NCBI RefSeq assembly: GCF_024323335.1
Contig: NC_066580.1
Coordinates: 442,967,851 to 443,031,850, forward strand
DNA length: 64,000 nt
Reading direction: 5' to 3'
Origin: Lathyrus oleraceus
Taxonomy: Eukaryota; Streptophyta; Magnoliopsida; Fabales; Fabaceae
The notes beneath the pieces are model-generated. The model was not told the origin of the DNA. It did no database searches and saw only the letters and a list, made by a program, of their open reading frames with translations. The position numbers and the translations under genes are program-made. Each line of letters begins with the position of its first letter. Positions within the stretch are counted from its first letter, which is position 1. Below are positions 17,794-28,030 of the stretch, piece after piece.

Positions 17794-20700
17794 CCATAAT
17801 CATAACAGAAAATCATAACCATAATCAAAATTCACACATCCCAAAACCAGATCCAAAAACTCTTCATTCTCTCAAATTCCTTCAAGAACACAAAACCTTC
17901 AAATCCAAAAATCTTCATCAACTCTTGATCAATCTTCGAAATTCCTTTTGCATCAATCTTCAATCATCATCCTCTCCATCTGTTTGTGAAGATTGGAAGG
18001 AGAGAAGCACTGATTCTCAATTGTCCATACAAGCATCATCAATGGAAGATCGAGTTTTCGAGCAATAGAAGTGAAGTCAATGGAACCTAATCACATCATC
18101 CAATTGTCTGGACCTTCCACTGCATCTGTTTGAGGTTGAAGCACGCAAAGAACAGCTAGAACACCACTGCCATTCCAGGTATGTGATTTTTTCGAGTGTC
18201 ACGATTCTTCAAGTGCTTAGGTGCGTTTTGTAGAGCATAGAACGTAGGTTATGGTGATGTGCTTGGTTTGTGAAATGATGCACTGTAGGCTAAGAAATCT
18301 GGATTGGAAGTTTTGTAACCAAACCCTAACATGATCGATCTGAGAGATTAAGGAATAATTGGATAAAATTAGGTTGATATTTGTGATCCTTGTGCTTAGA
18401 CGAGTCCAACGAGTATTAACTTGTTCATTTTGGTGTTAGTTCATAGTTCATGTGTTCTTCGTGTGCCTGGGTTGAAGAAGACGAGTTTCTGGAAATAGTT
18501 GAGTGTTTGATCCAAAATTGCGTTTGAATTTTTGAATAACACGTTTACCGCCCCCGCCTGTAACTAATTACCATTGTGCCATTGGAACATTTAATTAATT
18601 ATATTAATTCTAAGAAATTCTAAAAGATTCATAAACATGTTAAAAATTCACCAAAAATCATAGAAAATTCAGAAAAATATAGGAATTTTTTCTTTGGCTT
18701 CCTTGTTGACTGTAGATGTTTTTTGATCTATTGGTCAAAGTTGTGCATGGTAATATTTGTGTTTGACTTAGGTTTCTTTAACATGTGCTACATTTTGATA
18801 CATTCTACCAAATCCAATGTGAAATGCTCATAGTGTGAAATAAATTCTTGAAAATTTTTGTGATGATTGTGGACTGATCAATGTTTATTTACATGTAAAT
18901 TTCATGAATTTTTGATACCTGATCATTGAGTTATGAATTTTGGAACTTAGGTGTGACAATTTGTGTCACACCTCATTATGTCAATTTGCTGGATTTTTTT
19001 GAGTGACCTAGACTTGTTAGAATGATGTGAAATTTTGCATGAATGGTGATTAACGTGTTAGGATGCTATGTGATTTTTTGTGGAATTTTATGTGGCATTT
19101 TCAAATTGATTGCTATTTTTCATCTCTGGTGGTTGAATTTACAAGTTCATGTGACATAGGTTGGTAGAATCAATGTGAAATGCTCATATGGTATTGAATG
19201 ATCATGAAATTTTGTATGATAGTTATAGACACATGATGTGACATCCCTGTTTTGGTCTCACTCATTTCTTTACTGTTTTCATTGAGTTATGAGTTTTTGA
19301 AGTGGAAGCATGTGTTGATGTTGTGATTTGGAGCATATAGTTGTGTCTGTTTTTGTTGATTTTCATTGACATAGTTACCTTTGCCCAATTAAGCTGAAAT
19401 TTGGTGTGCCATACCTGGATTAGGTCCTGTTTAGGTGTAATTTATTTGAGAATTTTTGAAGTTGTTTTGATGTGGATTTGAATGCAATAGTTCTGTTTGC
19501 ATGTTTGGTGCTTCATTTGAACTAATTTGCCTTGTTTTGTGCATAACATGAACATGATGAATGATATAAACATGAGACTAATGGTGTTTGCTCTTGTTTG
19601 ACATTAATTTGACTTTGGTTGGTGAATACCTTGCTGTTTAGGAATTTTTCTTGCCTTTGGACCCTAGGCTTAGCCTAGTGGTCTTGTTGCTAATGTTTGC
19701 TTGATTTTTCAGGATCAAAAGCATAATGCACATGGATAATGAACTAAGTTAAATGCAATTGATGTTGTTTGATGTTTGTACACTAACATAACATTGTTTT
19801 GTAGGTTGTGAAGCTTGGGCTTGAGCTTTGAGCTTGCTTTGTTGTGCATTAGTTTGTATAGTCTGACTGATTAATACTTGCTGTTTATTTTTGTCTGTCT
19901 GAGTACTAACTGTGTTTGACTGTTTCCAGGTACTTTTAGTTGCTCAGTTCCTTGTGAACTTTTGCTTTGCTTTGCTTAAGCAACTTGCATTGAGGTAGGT
20001 CCTCTTGACTTCATGTAGTCTGGAGACCCGGCTGTTACCGGGCCGGGCAAATAAATGTCTGAAGTCCTCCTTAAGAGGCGATGATTGTGATTGTTTATTT
20101 TTCGTGCCAAGCAGGTGAAAGTCCTTTAAATAAGGCAATTGGTGGAAGGTAGGGATATGCAATCTATCCCCCACTATTCAGTTGAGTCCTCTCCTTGCTC
20201 CCATTACATGGTTGTAGCATTGAGATCACAAGCCCAAGATCTTGTGCAGTGCACATTGTGTCAGAGTCTCTGAGTATAGAAGGGTTCCCCCATTCTGGAC
20301 CCATGCTCATTTGTCAGAAGCTCTCCCTGGTTAGGGATAAGAGCTGTGAGGTCTGATCCTCACTTCACCTTTTCATCTGCTTCACCTTAGCCTCGTAATG
20401 GCAAGGTTAAGAGCAAACACAGCCCGTACAGATGACTTGCTGAGGCAGTCAAACCTATTGTGTGAGCCCCTTGTTTGGCTATAGTGTGTGCTCTGTGGAT
20501 ATCTGATTGACATGCTTGTTTGAGATGCTTGTTCTCATTTGATGTATGCTTGAATTATTTTGTATGCTTGTATGCTTGCTTCTTTCCTGGATAGGAGTAG
20601 TTTGCTTATGCAAGTAGGATAGAAAACTGAACTTAGGGTAACGATGCATGACAACACTAGGCTCGAGTCCAGCTCCCTAGTAGTGTGTCTTTCCCTGGTT

Positions 20701-21368
20701 TCTGGCTAGTAATTCAGTCCCTTTAAGGGGAACTACATCGCCCTGATTCTTGTTCCAGACGAGGTATGTAGGCAGGTGGTCGTGCGAGACCACTCCGGGC
20801 AACCTTTTTCTTTTTTGCGTGTGTTTACTTGTTGTCTGATTGTGTTTTGGCTCGGATGCCGACGTAAGTCCAATAATTGGCTGTCGGGCTCCACGTTTGC
20901 CGTTTTGTGCGTGTTTTGGTTCGGATGCCGACATAAGTTCAATAATTGGCTATCGGGCTCCATGTTTGCCATCTGTTTGTATGTTTTGTGTTGTTTGGCG
21001 TGCGTAAGCCGAACTACAGTGGCTCTGATTCTTGTTCCAGACAAGATATGTAGGCATAAGGTGCGATACCTTATCGAGCTCTTTCCTCCTAACCCCACCT
21101 GCGTTCCCTGTGTGTGTGTGTGATGTTTTAGCAACCTATTCTTTATTCTAGGACGTGGATCCCGTCGAGTACGACGGACGTGAGGGGTGCTAATACCTTC
21201 CCCTTGCGTAACCGACTCCCTTACCCGTTCTCTTTGGTCGCAAGACCATGTCTTTCCAGGTTTCTCTGAGCGTTTCCTTTCCCTATCTTGGGATAAATAA
21301 CGTTTAGTGGCGGCTCTGTGTGTGTTTTTCTTTGAGTCCCGCTGGTTGATTTTCGCGGATGCGACAGC

Positions 21369-21386
21369 TGGCGACTCTGCTGGGGA
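21369..21386 (+). other. Primer-binding site of the young Ogre (tRNA-Arg type)
   Basis: TGGCGACTCTGCTGGGGA starts two bases after the 5' LTR. Ogre elements are known to use a tRNA-Arg primer, and this sequence matches that PBS type. Confidence 0.85.
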
Positions 21387-22434
21387 TCTCGGATGTAGAC
21401 CTGTGCTGGTCCATCTTCCCTAAGCGAGTCTTTCCTAGCGTTCTAGGATAGTTTAGGTTGCTTGTGTTGTTGTATTTATTGCATTTATTATTCTAACCAG
21501 TGTATATGTATTTGCATTGAATATTTGCATGCATCATTCTATCATGTTGTTGCCGTCCTCTGTGCAGGTGGTTCCTCTGTGTTGGGGTGGGTGTTCTGAG
21601 TGGGGCTAAAACCCAGGCCCGAGTATACACCTAGGACTAGTGTGGTCTCACGTTCCTCATTTGCTGAATCAACATATTGTTGTAACGTGACATACCACAA
21701 GCCGGACGAGGTTCATTTGATAGTGCTCTCCTCTGTGGACATTCCACTTTGGTTGAGTTACTCCATCTGAACTATTGACTCTGGTGACCGATCATTTCCC
21801 GGATCTTTGGTTTAGACGATCTTAAGGGAGCTACAATGGCACACCCGAAAGGGCAAACCCATTGAGTATCTCTGCCCGATTGTCGAGACTATTATCCGCC
21901 TTAGGATGGCCTGTTTAGAATTTACCTGTGAGGTGAGGGTGATTCTTTCAGATGCATAACCCGATGGTGACTTTTTGATCTGTGATTCAGAGACATATTT
22001 ATAAGTCGGATTTATGGTCATTTATTGTCGTGACGCCGGAGTGCTGTCCGTGATTTATCAGTGGGGATCCGTTTATTTCAGGATTCCCCGGGCCGAGATG
22101 TTTATCAGTGGGGATCCGTTTATTTCGGATTCCCCGGGCCGATTCAGATAGTGATGGTGTGTCTGCTCAGAGACCAGTGATGATGATGATGTATCTGTCT
22201 TCCGTTTATTTCGGAACCCGTGGGTCAGATTGTTAGTTACTCATTCCTCAGATGGTTATGATCAGTTCGGAGACCAGTCTCAGTGCAGATGATCAGATGG
22301 CTTGGAGGATGGCAATGCATTGCATTCATTCATCAGCATCATTGCATCTTGCATTAATTACATCTAACACATGTTTACCCATATGCAGGGACACTTTTGA
22401 TCGAGATTCTGGTTGAGAGACTTTCTGTTCAGAG
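21387..22434 (+). other. Ogre 5' untranslated region between PBS and ORF1
   Basis: No coding signal is seen. A short duplication (TTTATCAGTGGGGATCCGTT) occurs at about 22055 and 22100, each copy ending in a CCCCGGGCCGA-like block. Confidence 0.6.
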
Positions 22435-24135
22435 ATGAGGACCGGCCTGAAAAACAACATTGCTTACAGTTTCTTCGATCCCGAGATTGGTGTGCTCAAG
22501 GATATGATAGCATTGATTACTCCCGACCATGTGGGGATGTTCCGGGAGGCATACGGTAGTATCCTGAAGATGGTTTTCAGACTCAGTGACAACGACAGAA
22601 GTGCCATTCATACCCTTCTCCAGTTCTATGATCCGGGGCTGAGATGCTTTGTGTTTCCAGACTATCTGTTGGGACCTCTGATGGAGGACTATGCCAGTAT
22701 TCTGGGTATCACGATTCGAGATCAGATTCCTTTTTGTGCTATTAAGGGAGAGCCTGACGTCCTGGGGATTTCACGTGCTCTTTATTTGAGTCCGGAAATG
22801 GTCAAGGGAGGTTTGAAAGAGAAAGGAAAGCTACCCGGGTTTCATTTGAGTTTTTTGGAAGCTAAGGCCAAGGAGCATGCTGCTGTGGGTGACTGGAAGA
22901 CAGTCTGCGCATTGATTGCTGTGAGTAATTATGGGATTGTTCTGTTCCCCAATCAGAAGAATTTTGTAGACCATAATGCTGTCAGGTTATTCATGCAGAG
23001 AAATCCTATCCCTACTTTGATCGGAGATGTCTACTATTCAGTGCATAATCGGAATGAGAAGCTGCGTGGGGGTTTGGTCAGATGCTGTTCTCAGTTGCTC
23101 TTCAAGTGGTTCAAGGGGTATTTGCCTTCTCGAGGTGCCTTCGTTCAGATTGATCCCAGTGTCAAGTGGTCCTTCAGGTTGATGGGTCTGCGGGCTGATG
23201 ACATTTCTTGGACTCATAATGGTTTGGCTGGACGAGACTTTATATACAGTTGTGGGGCTTTTCCCAATGTGCCTCTTATAGGAGTTCAGGGTTGCATTAA
23301 TTACAACCCGACGCTTCTTAGGAGACAGATGGGGTTCGCTATGGAGGTTCCTCCTCTCGAGTGTGAGACTCGGGAGTCCTTTTATTTTCCTGTGGAGGGC
23401 AATCAGGCCAAGATGATGCAGGTGTCCGGGGCATGGCGCAATGTTCAGAGAAAGGGTAAGGTTCCGTTCGGCAAAGTCAACTGTCGGTATTTTCCTTTGT
23501 TTGAAGATTGGTTGCGGAAGAGGATTGAAGCCACATTTCTACCATTTCCTGGAGGTGATTTGGGGTGTCCTATGATCGAGGGTCCAAGTTCTTCTGTCAG
23601 CATGGAGGAATTCCTTGAGATGAAGAGGGCCAGAAATCAGTTACTTGCAAAGAAAGCTGAATTGGAGAGAAGTGTTGCTCGGTTTCAGACGACCAATCAG
23701 GAGATCAAAGTGAGGATGGAAGATCAAGACAAGCGACATGCCTTGGAGGCCAAGCGCTTTGAGATGGATACAGCCTACTATGGGAAGATCAGTCAGGCAT
23801 TAGCATCGTCCAACAGGGAGCACGACATCACCAAAGAGAGATTGGCTAGAGCTTCAAAGGTCATTGAAGATGAGAAGAGAAGGCAAATCTTGGTGAAAGA
23901 TCAGAGGGATGATAGGGCCCGAATCCTTGCTGCAGAATGGGAAGCGGAGAAAGCAAAGATCAGGGCTGAGAGAGATCATTACGTGGCAGAGAGAGACCAC
24001 TACTTCAGGCAGATGAAGATTCATCAGAAGGAAGTTGGGAGACTGCAGCAAGAGAATACAGAGCTCAGGTTCGCCGCAGAGTTCGCGAGGATGGAAGACG
24101 AGATAGGGCCACCTGCGGGACCCTCATCCAGTTAG
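22435..24135 (+). CDS. Ogre ORF1 protein, 566 aa, intact, function unknown
   Basis: This is the extra ORF that Ogre elements carry upstream of gag. Residues about 20-370 form a globular region with conserved-looking blocks (LLQFYDPGLRCFVFPDYLLGP near 61-81, DWKTVCALIAVSNYGIVLFPN near 153-173, LMGLRADDISW, FPLFEDWLRKR). As I recall, databases label this region DUF7745. Residues about 395-550 are charged and heptad-like (KKAELERSV, EWEAEKAKIRAERDHY), predicting a long coiled coil. The frame is open with no lesion, although the pol genes of the same element are wrecked. The start is the first ATG after a stretch with stops. Its biochemical role is not known; a structural or RNA-packaging role is only a guess. 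Confidence 0.9.
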   Translation: MRTGLKNNIAYSFFDPEIGVLKDMIALITPDHVGMFREAYGSILKMVFRLSDNDRSAIHTLLQFYDPGLRCFVFPDYLLGPLMEDYASILGITIRDQIPFCAIKGEPDVLGISRALYLSPEMVKGGLKEKGKLPGFHLSFLEAKAKEHAAVGDWKTVCALIAVSNYGIVLFPNQKNFVDHNAVRLFMQRNPIPTLIGDVYYSVHNRNEKLRGGLVRCCSQLLFKWFKGYLPSRGAFVQIDPSVKWSFRLMGLRADDISWTHNGLAGRDFIYSCGAFPNVPLIGVQGCINYNPTLLRRQMGFAMEVPPLECETRESFYFPVEGNQAKMMQVSGAWRNVQRKGKVPFGKVNCRYFPLFEDWLRKRIEATFLPFPGGDLGCPMIEGPSSSVSMEEFLEMKRARNQLLAKKAELERSVARFQTTNQEIKVRMEDQDKRHALEAKRFEMDTAYYGKISQALASSNREHDITKERLARASKVIEDEKRRQILVKDQRDDRARILAAEWEAEKAKIRAERDHYVAERDHYFRQMKIHQKEVGRLQQENTELRFAAEFARMEDEIGPPAGPSSS

Positions 24136-24575
24136 ATCTTTCATTTGTGTTGGATTACCGTCAGGCTTGTTGACGGAATTCACTTGTCTGTATTTCTTTC
24201 CTGATTCTGGAGGATTGTATTTGACTTTATCCGATTTGATGTAAGACTATGGCACCGATTGTGCACTCTTTGGTTATGTAATGGTGATTTTTCATTCAAT
24301 GATTGATCTTCAAGCTTTATTTGCTTTACCGTATGCACTCACACCAGCACACACATGGTTGGGGGTATCATGCTAAATTATATATCTCTGATCTGCACGA
24401 TGAAATCAAATGCTGAATGTCGGAATATTGCTGCCGGATTGTTATTTGTCTAGATGAAACCAGGATCAAGAGACAAAGTGTTCCTCATGTGGATAAACAC
24501 TGCATTCATGCATAATAACTTGTTTTTTGTTTTGCAGGTGTCAGTTTCTAACCTGTTTTGATTGACGCAGGAGGG

Positions 24576-25835
24576 ATGAATCCGCCCAACGCCGATATGC
24601 TCGAATTGAAAGAGATGGTGAGGGATTTGTTCAGTGTGGTGCAAGGGCTTGCCTTGGGGCAGAAAGCCATGGCTGAAAGATTGGAAAAGATTGAGAAGTG
24701 GCTAATGGTGGAGAAAGTTCGGGGAAAGGCTCCGTCGTCCGAAGTGACGAATCCCTCTGGCTCTGTAGCAAAAAAGCCCTTTGGCAATGGTCACCTTGAG
24801 AAGGAAGTTGAATCCGGTGGTGTGCAGGCCCAAAGAGGACGCGGTAAGGATCGTTATCACCCATATGCTGATATGGTAACAATCCTTACTAGTAATCAAT
24901 CTGCACAACAACGGCAACTACCACTTCAGCAGAGAGCACAAAGAGCAGTGGGCCAAGTGAGAAGGAGGACGACGGATCGTCATTTCAATAAGCCGCCCGG
25001 GACTTACGCCTCTCTGTTCAAAAAGTTGATGGATCTGGGGTTGGTGCGGCCAAGGATATTGGTTCCAGGGAAACCAGATCAGAGGGTTGCCGGTTACGAT
25101 GAGAATGTCAGGTGCGAGTTCCATGCTGGGGCACTCGGACATCACATTGAGGATTGTAAAGCTTTTAAGCATGTGGTCCAAGATTTGGTGGATTCTAAAG
25201 CCATCAATTTTGCGCTGATGTCGGATGTTAATGATAATCCTATGCCGATGCATGGCCCTATGGGGGTGAATGTGATGTCCGAAGACAAGGGGAAAATAGT
25301 TGAAACGAATGGGGATCAGCTAAAAGCTCCGATGTCTGTGGTTCAGAGACCTCTGATGCAAAATGGAGCTTTCCCCAGTGTTGATACTTGTTGTGCGGTC
25401 GTCGCCGCAGAGAGGGGTGTACTGATGGGGGATATGACCCAGAAGATGAAGGGGGTGGAAATAGACGGTGGAAAATTTGAAACACCTGGTCTGGTAGCTG
25501 GAGCCATCAAGGTGAAAAATGCCATCGGTATTGGAGAAGAGAAAAAACCGTCTGTGTCTTCTTACAAACAGGCACTGGAAATGTTGAGAAATGGAGGGAT
25601 TCCAGGCTGGGGAAAAATCATAGGCATTGTGGTAAAATCGGACATGTTTGGGATTGGCTATCAGCCAGGTCAAGATTCATCTGAGCAGAACAGGGGACGT
25701 CGTTCGTCGTTCACCTTTGTCAGTGTTGGAATGCTAGATTCGGATCACGCCTATGCGGTAGGTGGAGAAACTGACAGTGACTGGGAGATTGATCAATGGA
25801 TAAGATCGTGCGTACCAGGAAGCTGGAAGGCTTAA
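24576..25835 (+). CDS. Gag-like ORF of Ogre, internally deleted (about 419 aa)
   Basis: The N terminus (MNPPNADMLELKEMV... AERLEKIEKWL) is the coiled-coil start typical of Ogre gag. Next comes a PYADMVTI block, then directly the region C-terminal to the gag core: PPGTYASLFKKLMDLGLVRPR and a C/H block CEFHAGALGHHIEDCKAFKH (about residues 187-206). The last 90 residues (QALEMLRNGGIPGWGKIIG, MFGIGYQPG) correspond to the Gly-rich region that follows the protease in full Ogre, while the protease itself (DTG/DNG motif) is absent. Two in-frame deletions therefore fused three gag-pro blocks without creating stops. The ATG at 24576 was chosen; an in-frame ATG lies 18 nt upstream. The gap to ORF1 is about 440 nt. 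Confidence 0.8.
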   Translation: MNPPNADMLELKEMVRDLFSVVQGLALGQKAMAERLEKIEKWLMVEKVRGKAPSSEVTNPSGSVAKKPFGNGHLEKEVESGGVQAQRGRGKDRYHPYADMVTILTSNQSAQQRQLPLQQRAQRAVGQVRRRTTDRHFNKPPGTYASLFKKLMDLGLVRPRILVPGKPDQRVAGYDENVRCEFHAGALGHHIEDCKAFKHVVQDLVDSKAINFALMSDVNDNPMPMHGPMGVNVMSEDKGKIVETNGDQLKAPMSVVQRPLMQNGAFPSVDTCCAVVAAERGVLMGDMTQKMKGVEIDGGKFETPGLVAGAIKVKNAIGIGEEKKPSVSSYKQALEMLRNGGIPGWGKIIGIVVKSDMFGIGYQPGQDSSEQNRGRRSSFTFVSVGMLDSDHAYAVGGETDSDWEIDQWIRSCVPGSWKA

Positions 25836-26159
25836 AAAAGAAGACCAGCACTGTCACTCATCCGGAAGAGTAATGATTTCTGTTTTGATTTTATTTGCAT
25901 GAAAGCCATGCGTGTTGCCCGACACGTAATGGTTCATTGTAAGGGCCACCACATGTTCATAAATTTGCATTTTTTGCATCATTAATAAATGGATGTTTTT
26001 CAGTCAAAAAGCGGTGTTCCCTGTTTTTCATTTATTTTTGCAGTTTAAAAACAAATAAAAAATGGCAATGTTTAGTTTCATTTTCCTTTCTTGATTTGTC
26101 TCGTCCCGAATTCAAAAATAATTTTCCGGATCTCGTTGACAACAATTTGGTTACCCCTC

Positions 26160-26735
26160 ATATGACTTCGACAATCCGAGCAATCAGGCTGAAGAAGAAG
26201 GCGAAGAAGATTGTGATCTGCTGGAATTAGTCAGGTTGTCAAAACAAGAGGAGAAAGTGATTGAGCCGCATGCGGAGCGGGTTGAGATCGTTATTACAGG
26301 TACCGCCGAGGTCAGGAAGGAAGTGAAAATTGGGGCCGCTTCAGAGGCGAGTCGAGAGCAGAATGGTAATCCTATTGAAAGAGCATGTGGATACCTTCGC
26401 CTGGTCATGTCAGGATATGCCAGGGTCGGATACCGGTGTCGTTGTACACAAGCTGCCATGGAGAGAAGATTGTCCTCTAAAGAAGCAGAACGCCGATGCC
26501 ACGTATCAGACTGACTTTGCTTCATGATATGATTCATCGTGGAATCAAATGCTATGACATGATAGCAAAGTCCCAGACAGAAGAGGGGCATCTGGCAGAC
26601 CGGGGCAAGTCGTTTGACCGGTTGAGATAATTCAAACTGAGGTTGAATTCAGATAAGTGCACTATCAGAGTGCGATCCGGTAAGTTGTTGGGGTTCATTG
26701 TCAGAGAGGAATCGAGGTTGATCCTGCGTAAAAAA
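26160..26735 (+). pseudogene. Remnants of Ogre reverse transcriptase
   Basis: In broken frames the sequence shows the RT lead-in (LKEHVDTFAWSCQDMPG, HKLPWREDCPLK, about 26370-26490). It then jumps to the part just after the catalytic YVDD (DMIAKSQTEEGHL, about 26558-26600) and RLNSDKCTIRVRSGKLLGFI (about 26643-26700). The fingers and palm, including both catalytic aspartates, are deleted. A run of about 20 A follows at 26729-26750. Confidence 0.8.
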
Positions 26736-27270
26736 AAAAAAAAAAAAAAAGAACAATAAGAGAAACGCCTGAACCAAGGAAGAAAAGAGGTTCGTGGCTT
26801 CTTAGAAAGATTGAACTATCTGTCATGGTTCACATCTCATTTAACAGCCACGTGGGAACCCATTCAAGAAAAAAAAATCAAACGGTCAGGTGAAATAATG
26901 ATTGCCAAGGGGCATTGAAGAATAAAAAAGAATAAGTTGCAGGAACCTCTGATTCTGATACCTCCCGTGGAAGGAAAAATTGTTAATCTGTACTTGACGG
27001 CCTTCGAGGGGTCTACGAGGTGTATTGGGTCAGCATGACGAGTCTTGTCGAAAAGAGCATGAAATTTACCTTAGCAAAAAGTTTACCGACTGTGAAACAA
27101 TACATTCACTGCTCGGAGAACTTGATGTACTTTGGCATAGGCTGCTCGCCGACTGAGACAGTATATGCTGATTCATACCACTTTGTGGATTTCGAGATGG
27201 ATCTGATCAGGTAGATTTCTGAAAGAGCCAGCAATGACCGGACGGGTTGCGAAAGGGCCAATGATGTTGA

Positions 27271-27560
27271 TTGAATGCGATATTCGATACACCGTTCAGA
27301 AAACAATCAAGGGGTGTATTGTCTGATTACATCTCTCTGCAACCCATTGAGGATTATCAACCGATGAGGTTTGAGTTCCCTGATGAGGGCATCTCGAGGT
27401 GCTCCAATCGAAAGATTGAGAGTGACCGATCCCGGAGGAGGGGCCTGACCCCGAATCCGAACGGATTCTGATGTCTGATGGGGAGGTTAAGGTGAATGAG
27501 CTTTTGGTTACCCGGATAACATTTGAATACACCAACGACGGTGTGATTGAGTAGGAAGCT
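27271..27560 (+). pseudogene. Remnant of Ogre RNase H region
   Basis: SRGVLSDYISLQPIEDYQPMRFEFPDE (27308-27390) matches the linker between RT and RNase H seen intact in the older Ogre copy at 38280-38370. No RNase H catalytic motif follows, and the sequence passes in a few hundred bases to the integrase C terminus. Confidence 0.7.
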
Positions 27561-28030
27561 TGTATTCTGGGTATCGAACGTCGGTACGCGCATCTACTGG
27601 GGCAACTCCTTTCTCATTGGTATATGGGATGGAAGCGGTATTACCTGTTGAGGTTCAGATTCCCTCTTTGAGAGTCCTGAGGGACATCAAGTTGCAAGAG
27701 GTTGAATGGGTGAGGACCCGATATGAAGAGTTGAGCCTGATAGAGGAAAAGAGGCTAGCAGCCATCTGTCATGGGCAATTATATCAGCAGAGGATGAAGC
27801 GTGCTTTTGACAAGAAGGTGCGACCTCGGGTATATCACGTAGGTGATATGGTGCTGAAAAGGATCCTTCCTCCTCAAAACGATCGTAGGGGCAAATGGAC
27901 ACCGAATTATGAAGGTCCATTCGTGGTCAAGAAGGTTTTCTCTGGAGGAGCCTTGTTGCTAACGACCATGGATGGCGAAGATTTTCCATCCCCTGTGAAT
28001 GCGGACGCAGTTAAAAAATACTTCGGATGA
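27560..28030 (+). pseudogene. Ogre integrase C-terminal fragment (156 codons open)
   Basis: The open frame begins inside the integrase (TSVRASTGATPFSLVYGMEAV, residues about 8-28). It runs through QRMKRAFDKKVRPR, GDMVLKRILPP and GKWTPNYEGPFVVKK, and ends in PVNADAVKKYFG, the usual Ogre pol C terminus. The HHCC zinc finger and the D,D,E core are missing, so it cannot integrate DNA. The sequence itself shows little decay, which again fits a recent deletion derivative. Confidence 0.85.

Larger units (their letters stand above)
16448..21366 (+). repeat. 5' LTR of the young Ogre (4919 bp)
   Basis: It starts TGTAACACCTCAAAATTTGC and ends GATGCGACA. It has the same length as the 3' copy. A TATA-like TATTTAAA at 17786-17793 divides a U3 of about 1.35 kb from a very long R/U5. 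Internal features are a 51-bp tandem array (17381-17600), a duplicated block of about 75 bp (about 20850-21000) and the conserved Ogre tail (about 21150-21366). Confidence 0.95.

Noticed and set aside
20733..21134. ORFs on both strands around 20.7-21.1 kb
   Set aside because: They lie in the duplicated segment of the Ogre LTR and have no homologue or conserved start.
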